Shown: piece after piece, positions 1-5,439 of the stretch
Numbering within the stretch: position 1 is the stretch's first letter
Layout: the number at the start of each line of letters is the position of its first letter
Source of the DNA: Gammaproteobacteria bacterium
GTDB taxonomy: Bacteria > Pseudomonadota > Gammaproteobacteria > Pseudomonadales > Azotimanducaceae
DNA length: 9,109 nucleotides
Assembly: GCA_026706425.1 (NCBI GenBank)
Contig: JAPOYW010000680.1
Span: forward strand, 1 to 9,109
Direction of reading: 5' to 3'
The notes under the pieces: generated by a model
The model's database searches: none
What the model was told of the DNA's origin: nothing
Seen by the model: only the letters and a program-made list of their open reading frames with translations
Translations under genes and position numbers: made by a program

Positions 1-210
1 GGACTCCACCACGCACGCCTCGGCCCCGGCATTCACCTCGTCGCCGACGTGGGGCAGCTCGACGTAGACCACGTCGCCGAGCGACTGCTGGGCGAAATCC
101 GATATGCCGACGGTGACCTGGTCGTCCTCGACGCGCGCCCATTCGTGGCTCGGCGCGTACCGAAAATCGTCGGGTATGTCCGGGCGCATATCGGACGTTA
201 AGTCGTTCAT
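1..210 (-). CDS. gcvH: Glycine cleavage system H protein, N-terminal part (runs off left edge)
   Basis: Translating the minus strand from the ATG at 210 gives 70 residues open to the window edge. They include APSHEWARVEDD, VTVGISDFAQ, LGDVVYVELP and VGDEV, followed by CVVES, which match the start of GcvH closely. GcvH is the lipoylated shuttle that carries the aminomethyl group of glycine between the P, T and L proteins in the cytoplasm. The window ends just before the region expected to hold the lipoyl-lysine, so that residue cannot be checked. The ATG shares ATGA with the gcvT stop, which suggests translational coupling, and an AGGT lies 6 nt upstream. A second in-frame ATG at 189 would give a length closer to E. 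coli GcvH, but the first is better placed. gcvP probably follows outside the window (inference). Confidence 0.93.
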   Translation of the reverse strand, partial: MNDLTSDMRPDIPDDFRYAPSHEWARVEDDQVTVGISDFAQQSLGDVVYVELPHVGDEVNAGAEACVVES

Positions 211-1277
211 TTGAATACCTGCTTTCCGTGCCGCACGAACGGCGGTCTGACAATTCGACCGGGAATCTTCGAGCTGCGTATCTCGATCAGACAATCCCCG
301 GTGGCCCCGCGGGGAAGGCGCGCGAAGCCGATACTGTACCCCAAGGTGGGCGAAAAGATACCGCTGGTAACGACTCCATCGCCGGCGTTCGTCTCGACTC
401 GTTGACCGTGGCGAACGACGCCTCTGCCGGTAAGCACGACACCCCTCAATACCCGCTCAGGACCGCTTGATCGTTGACGTGCGAGGGCCTCGCGACCCAC
501 GAAGTCGCGTTCCGCCGGCTCCCACGCCACGGTCCAGCCCAGGTTGGATTCAAGGGGAGAGGTCACCTCGTCCATGTCCTGCCCGTAGAGCAGAAGTCCC
601 GCTTCCAAGCGCAGGGTGTCCCGGGCGGCGAGGCCCGCGCAGGCCACCCCCGCGTCCGAGAGCCGCTGCCACAGCGCCCCGGCCTCCTCCGCGGGCAATG
701 CCACTTCCACGCCGTCCTCGCCGGTGTAGCCGGTTCGCGCCACCATCCAGCCACCTCGCTCGCGCGCCGAGAAGGGGCGGAGATCCGCCAGATCCATCGA
801 CGTCGCGACCGTGAACGCCTTCAAGGCGTCGGGCCCCTGCACGGCGATCAAGGAGAGATCGCGACGTTCGTGCACTTCCACGCCGAACTCGGCCGCGTGA
901 ACACCGACCCAGTCGAGCATCTTGTCGCGGGTGGCGGCGTTGGAGACCACCCGGTATCCCGGGTCTCGACCGTAGACGATGACGTCGTCGATGATGCCCC
1001 CGGATGCGTTTAGGAAAACACCGTAGACCGCCCGTCCCGGCACTGCCTTGTCGATGTCGTTGGCGAACAACCGGGCGAGTGGCTCGCGTGCATCTGCGCC
1101 TTCCAAATCGGTAATCGCCATGTGGGATACGTCGAACATGCCCGCCCCACCACGAACGTGGTGGTGTTCCGCGATCTGCGAACCGTAGTTGAGGGGCATG
1201 GACCATCCCGCGAACGGAACCATGCGCGCCTTCGCGGCCACATGCAGATCGTAGAGCGCTGTTCTTCGTTCAGCCAT
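207..1277 (-). CDS. gcvT: Glycine cleavage system T protein (aminomethyltransferase)
   Basis: This is the T protein of the glycine cleavage system. It transfers the methylene group from aminomethyl-lipoyl GcvH to tetrahydrofolate, releasing ammonia and forming 5,10-methylene-THF. Visible family blocks in order are FAGWSMPLNYG, GMFDVSHM, GGIIDDVIVY (its Asp pair includes the expected catalytic, folate-contacting Asp), ARTGYTGEDG, LAARDTLRLEAG and SGIFSPTLGYSIGFA, ending RPPFVRHGK. At about 356 residues it is of normal, complete length. I chose the ATG at 1277 because MAERRTALYDLH fits the usual N terminus. A GTG at 1286 in the same frame is the alternative, and neither start has a strong Shine-Dalgarno. 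The start overlaps the ubiI stop by 8 bp and the stop overlaps the gcvH start, so ubiI-gcvT-gcvH reads as one transcript. Confidence 0.96.
   Translation of the reverse strand: MAERRTALYDLHVAAKARMVPFAGWSMPLNYGSQIAEHHHVRGGAGMFDVSHMAITDLEGADAREPLARLFANDIDKAVPGRAVYGVFLNASGGIIDDVIVYGRDPGYRVVSNAATRDKMLDWVGVHAAEFGVEVHERRDLSLIAVQGPDALKAFTVATSMDLADLRPFSARERGGWMVARTGYTGEDGVEVALPAEEAGALWQRLSDAGVACAGLAARDTLRLEAGLLLYGQDMDEVTSPLESNLGWTVAWEPAERDFVGREALARQRSSGPERVLRGVVLTGRGVVRHGQRVETNAGDGVVTSGIFSPTLGYSIGFARLPRGATGDCLIEIRSSKIPGRIVRPPFVRHGKQVFK
217..220 (-). promoter_or_regulatory. Ribosome binding site for gcvH
   Basis: AGGT on the minus strand lies 6 nt before the ATG at 210, inside the 3' end of gcvT. It supports the overlapping ATG as the gcvH start over the internal ATG at 189. 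Confidence 0.45.
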
Positions 1278-2502
1278 ATCCACCACTCGCTCGTCGACGA
1301 ATCGCCATGGGCCCGAGCCCCATCGCTTCGCGAATCAACTGCGCCTTGACCCCTGGCGCGGCGTCGATGAACCGTACTCCGGCGTTCCTGGCCAGGCGCA
1401 TCCAGGGATTGCCCGAGTAGGGACCGCAGTAAGCGGCGAGCAGGGCACGCATTGAAGCCATCATGAGCTTGGAGCGAGTTCGCCGTTCGCGGCTGAAACC
1501 GCGCCACCGACCGGATGCGCCCAGGTCGGGATGGGTGGCGCCAGCAACGAGCGCACGCACGTCCTCCAAGCCCGCGTTGACGCCCTGCCCAGCCAACGGA
1601 TGGAGCGTTCGGGCCGCGTCCCCGATGACCAGTGTCCTGGGGTTGGGGTTGAAATCCGCCGCCAGGGTCTGGCGAACCGGAAACGAGAGCCGCCTGTCCA
1701 CGGCAACGAAATCGCCCAGCACGCCCTCGGTCTCCTCGCCGAGCGCACGCCGGAAGGCTTCCTCGTCCAGGCACTGCAAGCGCTGGCTGTCCGTCTCGGA
1801 GGAGCTCCAGATCACGGAGACGGTTTGATGCGACTCGGATTCGCGTCCGGCGGCCTGGGCACCGTCTGGGAGAGGCAGAAGGGCAACCGGCCCGCTGCGA
1901 CCGAAGCGCTGGAAGGCGGTATTGCCATGTGATTTCGTGGCCCGGGCGACGGTGGCGACAGCCCGTTGCGGTCCTGCCCGATAGGGAGGTTCGTGCCGCA
2001 GCGTCGTATCCGCAAGCTTGCGGACGATGCTGTTGGTGCCGTCCGCCCCGATCACCAACCGGGCGGCGATGTCCGCCCCTTCGAGGAACACGGTATCCCG
2101 CCCTTGAGCGAGGCCGGCAACCGATGCCCCTGGCAGGACATCCAAGCAATCTTCCGCGACTTTCCATAGCCTGGTCGTGAGCACGCTGTTCTCGGCGACG
2201 AAGGCCAGTGCACCATCGCCTTCGAACCCCAGCGACCCGGAACCGTCGTACTCCCAGACGTGCATTGACTCGACCGGAGCAAGGTCCCCTTCTTCAACGC
2301 CGCCGATAGGGCGCAGAAAGTCCACCGACGCGGGAGTCAGGGCGACGCTGCGAAGGTCGAACCCCAAGGCGCCCCGGAGTCGTTCCGGCGGCGTCCGCTC
2401 GATGAGAACGACCCGGTGCCCGCCCTGGGCCAAGGCAACCGCAGCCGCAAGACCTACGATCCCCGCACCCACCACGGCGGCGTCGTAGACCCGTTCTCCC
2501 AT
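1270..2502 (-). CDS. ubiI: FAD-dependent ubiquinone biosynthesis hydroxylase, UbiI (VisC) type
   Basis: A 410-residue class A flavoprotein monooxygenase of the UbiH/UbiI/UbiF family. These enzymes hydroxylate the polyprenylated aromatic ring during aerobic ubiquinone synthesis; UbiI acts at C5. It has the dinucleotide fold VVGAGIVGLAAA (GxGxxG at residues 12-17), the LVIGADG block (about 149-155) and the second FAD motif GDAARTLHPLAGQGVN (about 294-309). Two features favour UbiI over UbiH: HVWEYDGSG followed by VAENSVLTTRLW, and the C-terminal PGVKAQLIREAMGL, both close to E. coli UbiI. Its position directly before gcvT is also that of E. coli ubiI. In E. coli pepP and ubiH precede it, but here it is the first gene and faces the zapB-like gene. 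One broad-specificity enzyme could cover several ring positions in this organism (inference). Confidence 0.92.
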   Translation of the reverse strand: MGERVYDAAVVGAGIVGLAAAVALAQGGHRVVLIERTPPERLRGALGFDLRSVALTPASVDFLRPIGGVEEGDLAPVESMHVWEYDGSGSLGFEGDGALAFVAENSVLTTRLWKVAEDCLDVLPGASVAGLAQGRDTVFLEGADIAARLVIGADGTNSIVRKLADTTLRHEPPYRAGPQRAVATVARATKSHGNTAFQRFGRSGPVALLPLPDGAQAAGRESESHQTVSVIWSSSETDSQRLQCLDEEAFRRALGEETEGVLGDFVAVDRRLSFPVRQTLAADFNPNPRTLVIGDAARTLHPLAGQGVNAGLEDVRALVAGATHPDLGASGRWRGFSRERRTRSKLMMASMRALLAAYCGPYSGNPWMRLARNAGVRFIDAAPGVKAQLIREAMGLGPMAIRRRASGGYG

Positions 2503-2550
2503 CGAACAAATTCGTCCTTTGCCTAGCGGTCAGTACCGCCTCACTGCCGG

Positions 2551-2573
2551 GAGAATTCGCATAGCGAATTCTC
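2551..2573. repeat. Perfect 10-bp stem-loop, ATA loop
   Basis: GAGAATTCGC (2551-2560) and GCGAATTCTC (2564-2573) are exact inverted copies separated by ATA. The element lies about 50 bp upstream of the ubiI start in the divergent ubiI/zapB-like region. No T-run follows on either strand, so it is not a standard terminator. Candidate explanations are a REP-like repeat, a dyad operator or an RNA leader hairpin. I do not recognise it. Confidence 0.85.
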
Positions 2574-2576
2574 GGG

Positions 2577-2595
2577 GCGACCGCGAAGCGGTCGC
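2577..2595. repeat. Perfect 8-bp stem-loop, GAA loop
   Basis: GCGACCGC (2577-2584) and GCGGTCGC (2588-2595) are exact inverted copies separated by GAA. It begins 4 bp after the neighbouring stem-loop and has the same build: a perfect stem closed by three unpaired bases. Two such elements in tandem suggest small palindromic repeats rather than chance, but whether they recur elsewhere in the genome cannot be seen from here. Confidence 0.85.
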
Positions 2596-2700
2596 GTCTC
2601 GAACAGTCACGACGCGCGAGTCTGTCAGCATCGTCGGTCCCTTCGCAATGAGACTCGTACACGACTTCACAAGTGCCCTCGATCAGGACAAACTAGAAAG

Positions 2701-2907
2701 ATGCTCGCGGAAGACCTCCATGCGCTCGAAGCCAAAGTCGGCGAATTGATCGCGCTCTGCGAGTCGCTTGCCAGCGAAAACCGTGCTCTTCGCCAGCGGA
2801 ACCGAGCTTGGGCCGCCGAAAAGTCCAACCTCGTCGAGCGCAACGAAATGGCAAGAAGCAAGATCGACGCCATGATCGACCGGCTCAAATCCATGGATGT
2901 CACGTAG
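2701..2907 (+). CDS. Small coiled-coil protein, ZapB-like (TIGR02449 type)
   Basis: A 68-residue, highly charged, almost wholly helical protein. Hydrophobic residues recur in a heptad-like pattern (L, V, L, I, L, L, then L, I, I, L), as expected of a parallel coiled coil. The segment ASENRALRQRNRAWAAEK resembles the short proteins annotated as TIGR02449 or ZapB-like that sit directly before zapA in many gammaproteobacteria. ZapB in E. coli is a coiled-coil factor recruited by ZapA to the FtsZ ring, so a role at the division site is likely but inferred from family and position. There is no signal peptide or membrane segment. The ATG at 2701 has no spaced Shine-Dalgarno, since AGAAAG touches the start codon, and no alternative start lies in frame nearby. 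zapA follows 13 bp later. Confidence 0.82.
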   Translation: MLAEDLHALEAKVGELIALCESLASENRALRQRNRAWAAEKSNLVERNEMARSKIDAMIDRLKSMDVT

Positions 2908-2920
2908 ACGGACGGGAACG

Positions 2921-3241
2921 ATGAGCAACGCAAACACCACTATCGGCATCCGGATACTCGACAACGAATACCAGGTGAGCTGCCCGGAATCGGAGGCCGA
3001 CGAACTCGCGGCCGCCGCGCGCGACCTCAACCAACGCATGACCCGCATTCGCGAAGCCGGCAAGGTATTCGGCGTGGAGCGGATCGCCGTCATGGCGGCA
3101 CTCAACGCCATCCACGACAACCGCCGCCTGCAACGGGAGAGCGGAACCGGCAACGAGCAGACGCCGGAAATGGTGACGGAACTGACCCGGCGCGTGGAGG
3201 AGGCGATCGAAGCCCACAAGGGGTCGAGCACGGCTCCATGA
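2921..3241 (+). CDS. zapA: Cell division protein ZapA
   Basis: A 106-residue protein with the ZapA pattern: an N-terminal beta region (TTIGIRILDNEYQVSCPESE), then AARDLNQRMTRIRE and the helical core VFGVERIAVMAALNA leading into a charged coiled-coil tail. ZapA binds FtsZ filaments, bundles and crosslinks them at midcell and links them to ZapB. The reading frame extends upstream to 2897, but the ATG at 2921 gives the usual N terminus and has a GGGA a few bases before it. Its position, 13 bp behind the ZapB-like gene and just before 6S RNA, is the expected gammaproteobacterial order. It probably shares a transcript with the ZapB-like gene. The extreme C terminus (HKGSSTAP) is low complexity and probably disordered. 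Confidence 0.94.
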   Translation: MSNANTTIGIRILDNEYQVSCPESEADELAAAARDLNQRMTRIREAGKVFGVERIAVMAALNAIHDNRRLQRESGTGNEQTPEMVTELTRRVEEAIEAHKGSSTAP

Positions 3242-3271
3242 TCCACCACGGTGCCCACGGGCGCGGAGTTG

Positions 3272-3302
3272 TTCCATTCGCCTGCGGTTTTGTGTCTATA
3301 CT
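3272..3302 (+). promoter_or_regulatory. Putative sigma70 promoter of 6S RNA
   Basis: TATACT at 3297-3302 is a good -10 hexamer ending 5 bp before the predicted 5' end of 6S RNA at 3308. The -35 is weak: TTCCAT at 3272-3277 gives a long 19-bp spacing. The agreement between the -10 position and the start of the RNA closing stem is the main support. Confidence 0.5.
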
Positions 3303-3307
3303 TGGAT

Positions 3308-3515
3308 GTCTCCTGGGGTGCCGGCCAGCTTCCGTCATCCTCGAGCCGTTATAGAAACCGAAGGAGATCTGGCGTCGGCGCCGGTGTGCAGACCCAACCG
3401 ATGACCCGCGAGCTTCGAGCGAGCGGGAGTTCGCGGGAAGCCTTAAGAGCCGCCTAGATCCCCGCCTTGAACCGCAACGGTTCAGGGTAACCAAGCAGCC
3501 GCATCACCGGGAGAC
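3308..3515 (+). ncRNA. ssrS: 6S RNA
   Basis: 6S RNA mimics an open promoter and sequesters sigma70 RNA polymerase in stationary phase. The 5' arm from 3307 pairs with the 3' arm up to 3516 to form a closing stem of about 15 bp (one G-T near each end and a bulged A at 3506). The 5' half has GGCCAGC (3323-3329) and CGAGCCG (3342-3348). The 3' half has GAAGCCTTAAGAGC (3438-3450), then a hairpin of CCTTGAACC (3465-3473) with GGTTCAGGG (3479-3487), then GTAACC. All of these correspond in order to the E. coli RNA. An apical stem pairs CCCGCGA (3405-3411) with TCGCGGG (3431-3437). Position between zapA and fau is the classic one. At about 208 nt it is somewhat longer than the 184 nt of E. coli. Exact ends are estimated. 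Confidence 0.93.
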
Positions 3516-3563
3516 AAGCCGCTCTGCCTCAAGGCGGCGCGCCGTTGCTCGCAGCGTGCCCGC

Positions 3564-3568
3564 GAGGG
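3564..3568 (+). promoter_or_regulatory. Ribosome binding site deciding the fau start
   Basis: GAGGG lies 6 nt before the ATG at 3575. It favours this ATG over the upstream in-frame TTG at 3545, which would add ten residues without family similarity. Confidence 0.6.
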
Positions 3569-3574
3569 TGCCGG

Positions 3575-4165
3575 ATGCCACCAAGCGAAAAACATCACCT
3601 ACGCGAGGTCTATCGTGCGGCACGCCGTGACCTCTCCGCCGAAGACCAACGCGAGCACGCGCTCGCCATCGCCGACGAGGTAATGAAACACCTCGACGAC
3701 GATGCGGTGGTTGCGGCCTACCTCGCCCGGGATGGCGAGGTCGATCTCGAAAGCGTGATCCGCCGGTGCTGGCAGCAATCCATCGTAGTTACCGTGCCCG
3801 TGCTCAGCGGGCGCGAGATGCGCTTCGCCGCATACCGCTGCGCCACCCCGTTGGAGCCCAATCGATTCGGCATCGCGGAGCCCTCAGCCGGGGAGCGCGA
3901 GGGGCCTGCCCCTCGCAGGAAAGAGCCCGCGCACCCCGAACTGGTAACACCCACCGTTGTCCTGGCACCCTTGGTCGCCTTCGATGGAAACGGTCGCCGG
4001 CTCGGCATGGGCGGCGGCTACTACGACCGTTTCTTCTCTGCAGCACCGGATGCCGCACGCATCGGCATCGCCCACGAATGCCAGCGGGCCCCCGCGCTGC
4101 CAGCCACGTCCTCGGATGTGTCGCTGTCGGCCGTAGTCACGGAGAACGGGTGGCAGTCTTTTTGA
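3575..4165 (+). CDS. fau: 5-formyltetrahydrofolate cyclo-ligase
   Basis: A 196-residue enzyme of the 5-FCL family (YgfA/Fau in E. coli). It converts 5-formyl-THF to 5,10-methenyl-THF using ATP and so returns a folate side product to the active pool. Recognisable parts are the N-terminal helix LREVYRAARRDLS, VAAYLARDGEVDLE, the PLVAFDGNG segment and the family signature RLGMGGGYYDRFF (about 142-154), then IGIAHECQ and AVVTENG. It is 14 residues longer than the E. coli protein. Much of the excess lies between AEP and TPTVVLAPLV (about 103-132), which contains the palindrome-encoded REGPAPR (108-114). Placement just after 6S RNA, probably on the same transcript, is conserved in gammaproteobacteria. 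The def gene follows after 30 bp. Confidence 0.93.
   Translation: MPPSEKHHLREVYRAARRDLSAEDQREHALAIADEVMKHLDDDAVVAAYLARDGEVDLESVIRRCWQQSIVVTVPVLSGREMRFAAYRCATPLEPNRFGIAEPSAGEREGPAPRRKEPAHPELVTPTVVLAPLVAFDGNGRRLGMGGGYYDRFFSAAPDAARIGIAHECQRAPALPATSSDVSLSAVVTENGWQSF
3897..3916. repeat. Perfect 9-bp palindrome inside the fau coding region
   Basis: GCGAGGGGC (3897-3905) and GCCCCTCGC (3908-3916) are exact inverted copies around CT. The element keeps the fau frame and encodes REGPAPR within a stretch longer than the E. coli enzyme has. It may be a small palindromic element inserted in frame; this is an inference from one copy. Confidence 0.8.
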
Positions 4166-4195
4166 AGTCACCGTGAAATAGCGGATACTCCGGCC

Positions 4196-4750
4196 ATGGC
4201 CGTACGCAAGATCATCCGCATGGGCCACCCGGCACTTCGCCGACCGGCACGGGCCGTTGCCCGGGAGGACCTCGGCAGCGACGCGCTCCACCGCCTAGTC
4301 GCCGACATGATCGACACCTTGCACGACTACGGCGGCATCGGCCTCGCTGCCCCGCAGATCAACGAAGGCATCCGGCTTGCCATCGTCGAGATTCCCGGTG
4401 GCCCCACGCGCTACGGCCCGTTGGCAGAGCAACCGCTGACCGTCTGCATCAATCCCCGCGTCGAGGTTCTCGATCCGGCTACCGAAGGCCATTGGGAAGG
4501 CTGCCTGTCCGTTCCCGGCTTGCGCGGATACGTCGAGCGGCCGCGCGGAATCCGGGTGTCCTTTGCCAACCTGGGCGGCGAGGAGCAGCGCATCACCGCC
4601 AACGGTTTTCTCGCCACGGTGTTCCAGCACGAGTTCGACCACTTGGACGGCAAGCTCTACGTCGACCACATCGGCGACCCGCGCAAACTGGTCTTCGAGG
4701 AGGAGTACGCACGCTACGTGCTTCCGCTCGAAGAACCGCCGCCGAAATGA
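4196..4750 (+). CDS. def: Peptide deformylase
   Basis: A 184-residue metalloprotease-fold enzyme that removes the formyl group from the N-terminal methionine of nascent proteins. All three family motifs are intact: GGIGLAAPQ (46-54), EGCLSVPG (101-108) and QHEFDHLDG (144-152). The expected metal ligands are C103, H145 and H149, and E146 is the catalytic acid. EGCLS and HEFDH are those of an active enzyme. The N terminus VRKIIRMGHPALRRPA is typical. No good Shine-Dalgarno precedes the ATG at 4196. def usually sits beside fmt, but here it lies between fau and rpiA, 30 bp after fau and sharing ATGA with rpiA. Whether a second def-fmt pair exists elsewhere cannot be seen from here. Confidence 0.95.
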   Translation: MAVRKIIRMGHPALRRPARAVAREDLGSDALHRLVADMIDTLHDYGGIGLAAPQINEGIRLAIVEIPGGPTRYGPLAEQPLTVCINPRVEVLDPATEGHWEGCLSVPGLRGYVERPRGIRVSFANLGGEEQRITANGFLATVFQHEFDHLDGKLYVDHIGDPRKLVFEEEYARYVLPLEEPPPK

Positions 4751-5439
4751 CCCCGCGAGTGGATCAAGCTGAACTGAAGCGAAACGTTGCGCTCGCAGCG
4801 GTCGACGCCGTTATGCCCTCGCTCGGCGCGGGTGCGATCATAGGCGTCGGCACGGGCAGCACCACCAACCACTTCATCGACGCCCTGGCGAGACTGAAGG
4901 ACCGTTTCGAAGCCGCGGTATCCAGCAGCATTGCCAGCGCCGAGCGGCTTGCCGCCCACGGCGTTCGCGTCATCGATCTGAACGATGCCGAAACGATTGC
5001 CGTTTACGTGGATGGCGCCGACGAGGTCGAACCCGGGGGCGCCCTCATAAAGGGCGGCGGCGGTGCGCACACCCGGGAGAAGATCGTCGCTGCGGCCGCG
5101 GATCGGTTCATCTGCGTCGTCGACGAGAGCAAGGTGGTCGACACGCTTGGCGCGTTCGGCGTGCCGGTGGAAGTGGTCCCGATGGCGCGGCGGTCGGTGG
5201 CCGGTCGGCTTCGGGCCCTAGGCGGCGAAGTCCGCGAACGGGCCGGTTTCGTCACCGACAACGGGAACGCCATCCTCGACCTGCATGGCCTTGCCATCGC
5301 CGATCCGGACGCGCTCGAGGCGCAGATCAACAACCTCGCCGGTGTCGTGGAGAACGGCGTCTTCGCGGTCGACCGACCCGATCTCGTGCTAGTCGGCTCG
5401 CAGCAGGGTGTTCGAGAATTCGCGCCCCTACCGGAGTAG
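4747..5439 (+). CDS. rpiA: Ribose-5-phosphate isomerase A
   Basis: A 230-residue RpiA that interconverts ribose-5-phosphate and ribulose-5-phosphate in the non-oxidative pentose phosphate pathway. It shows the phosphate-binding GVGTGSTTNHFI (33-44), YVDGADEVE (87-95, with D89 and D92) and KGGGGAHTREK (102-112), where K102 and E111 correspond to the catalytic residues of the E. coli enzyme. These are followed by SKVVDTLG, PVEVVP and TDNGNAILD. The frame is open far upstream through def, but similarity begins at the ATG at 4747, which overlaps the def TGA as ATGA and implies coupled translation. It is about ten residues longer than E. coli RpiA, mostly in the N-terminal lead. The stop codon touches the stop of the convergent flavoprotein gene, leaving no room for a separate terminator. 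Confidence 0.96.
   Translation: MTPRVDQAELKRNVALAAVDAVMPSLGAGAIIGVGTGSTTNHFIDALARLKDRFEAAVSSSIASAERLAAHGVRVIDLNDAETIAVYVDGADEVEPGGALIKGGGGAHTREKIVAAAADRFICVVDESKVVDTLGAFGVPVEVVPMARRSVAGRLRALGGEVRERAGFVTDNGNAILDLHGLAIADPDALEAQINNLAGVVENGVFAVDRPDLVLVGSQQGVREFAPLPE

Larger units (their letters stand above)
2503..2700. other. Divergent intergenic region between ubiI and the zapB-like gene
   Basis: This 198-bp stretch contains no convincing gene. Its left half holds the two tandem stem-loops; its right half must hold the promoter for the zapB-like gene. The best candidate is TTCACA at 2666-2671 with the weak -10 CAAACT at 2689-2694, 17 bp apart. That would put the transcript start at or beside the ATG at 2701. 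The match is weak. No clear sigma70 promoter for ubiI was found on the minus strand. Confidence 0.5.

Noticed and set aside
2617..2657. Inverted repeat CGAGTCT/AGACTCG upstream of the zapB-like gene
   Set aside because: Seven-base arms with a 27-base loop are easily met by chance in this stretch.
2519..2749. Plus-strand frame of 76 codons starting in the ubiI/zapB gap
   Set aside because: It runs through both stem-loops and overlaps the ZapB-like gene in another frame, with no coding character.
3516..3545. Intrinsic terminator after 6S RNA
   Set aside because: GCCGC/GCGGC can form a weak stem at 3518-3538 but no T-run follows, and read-through into fau is expected.
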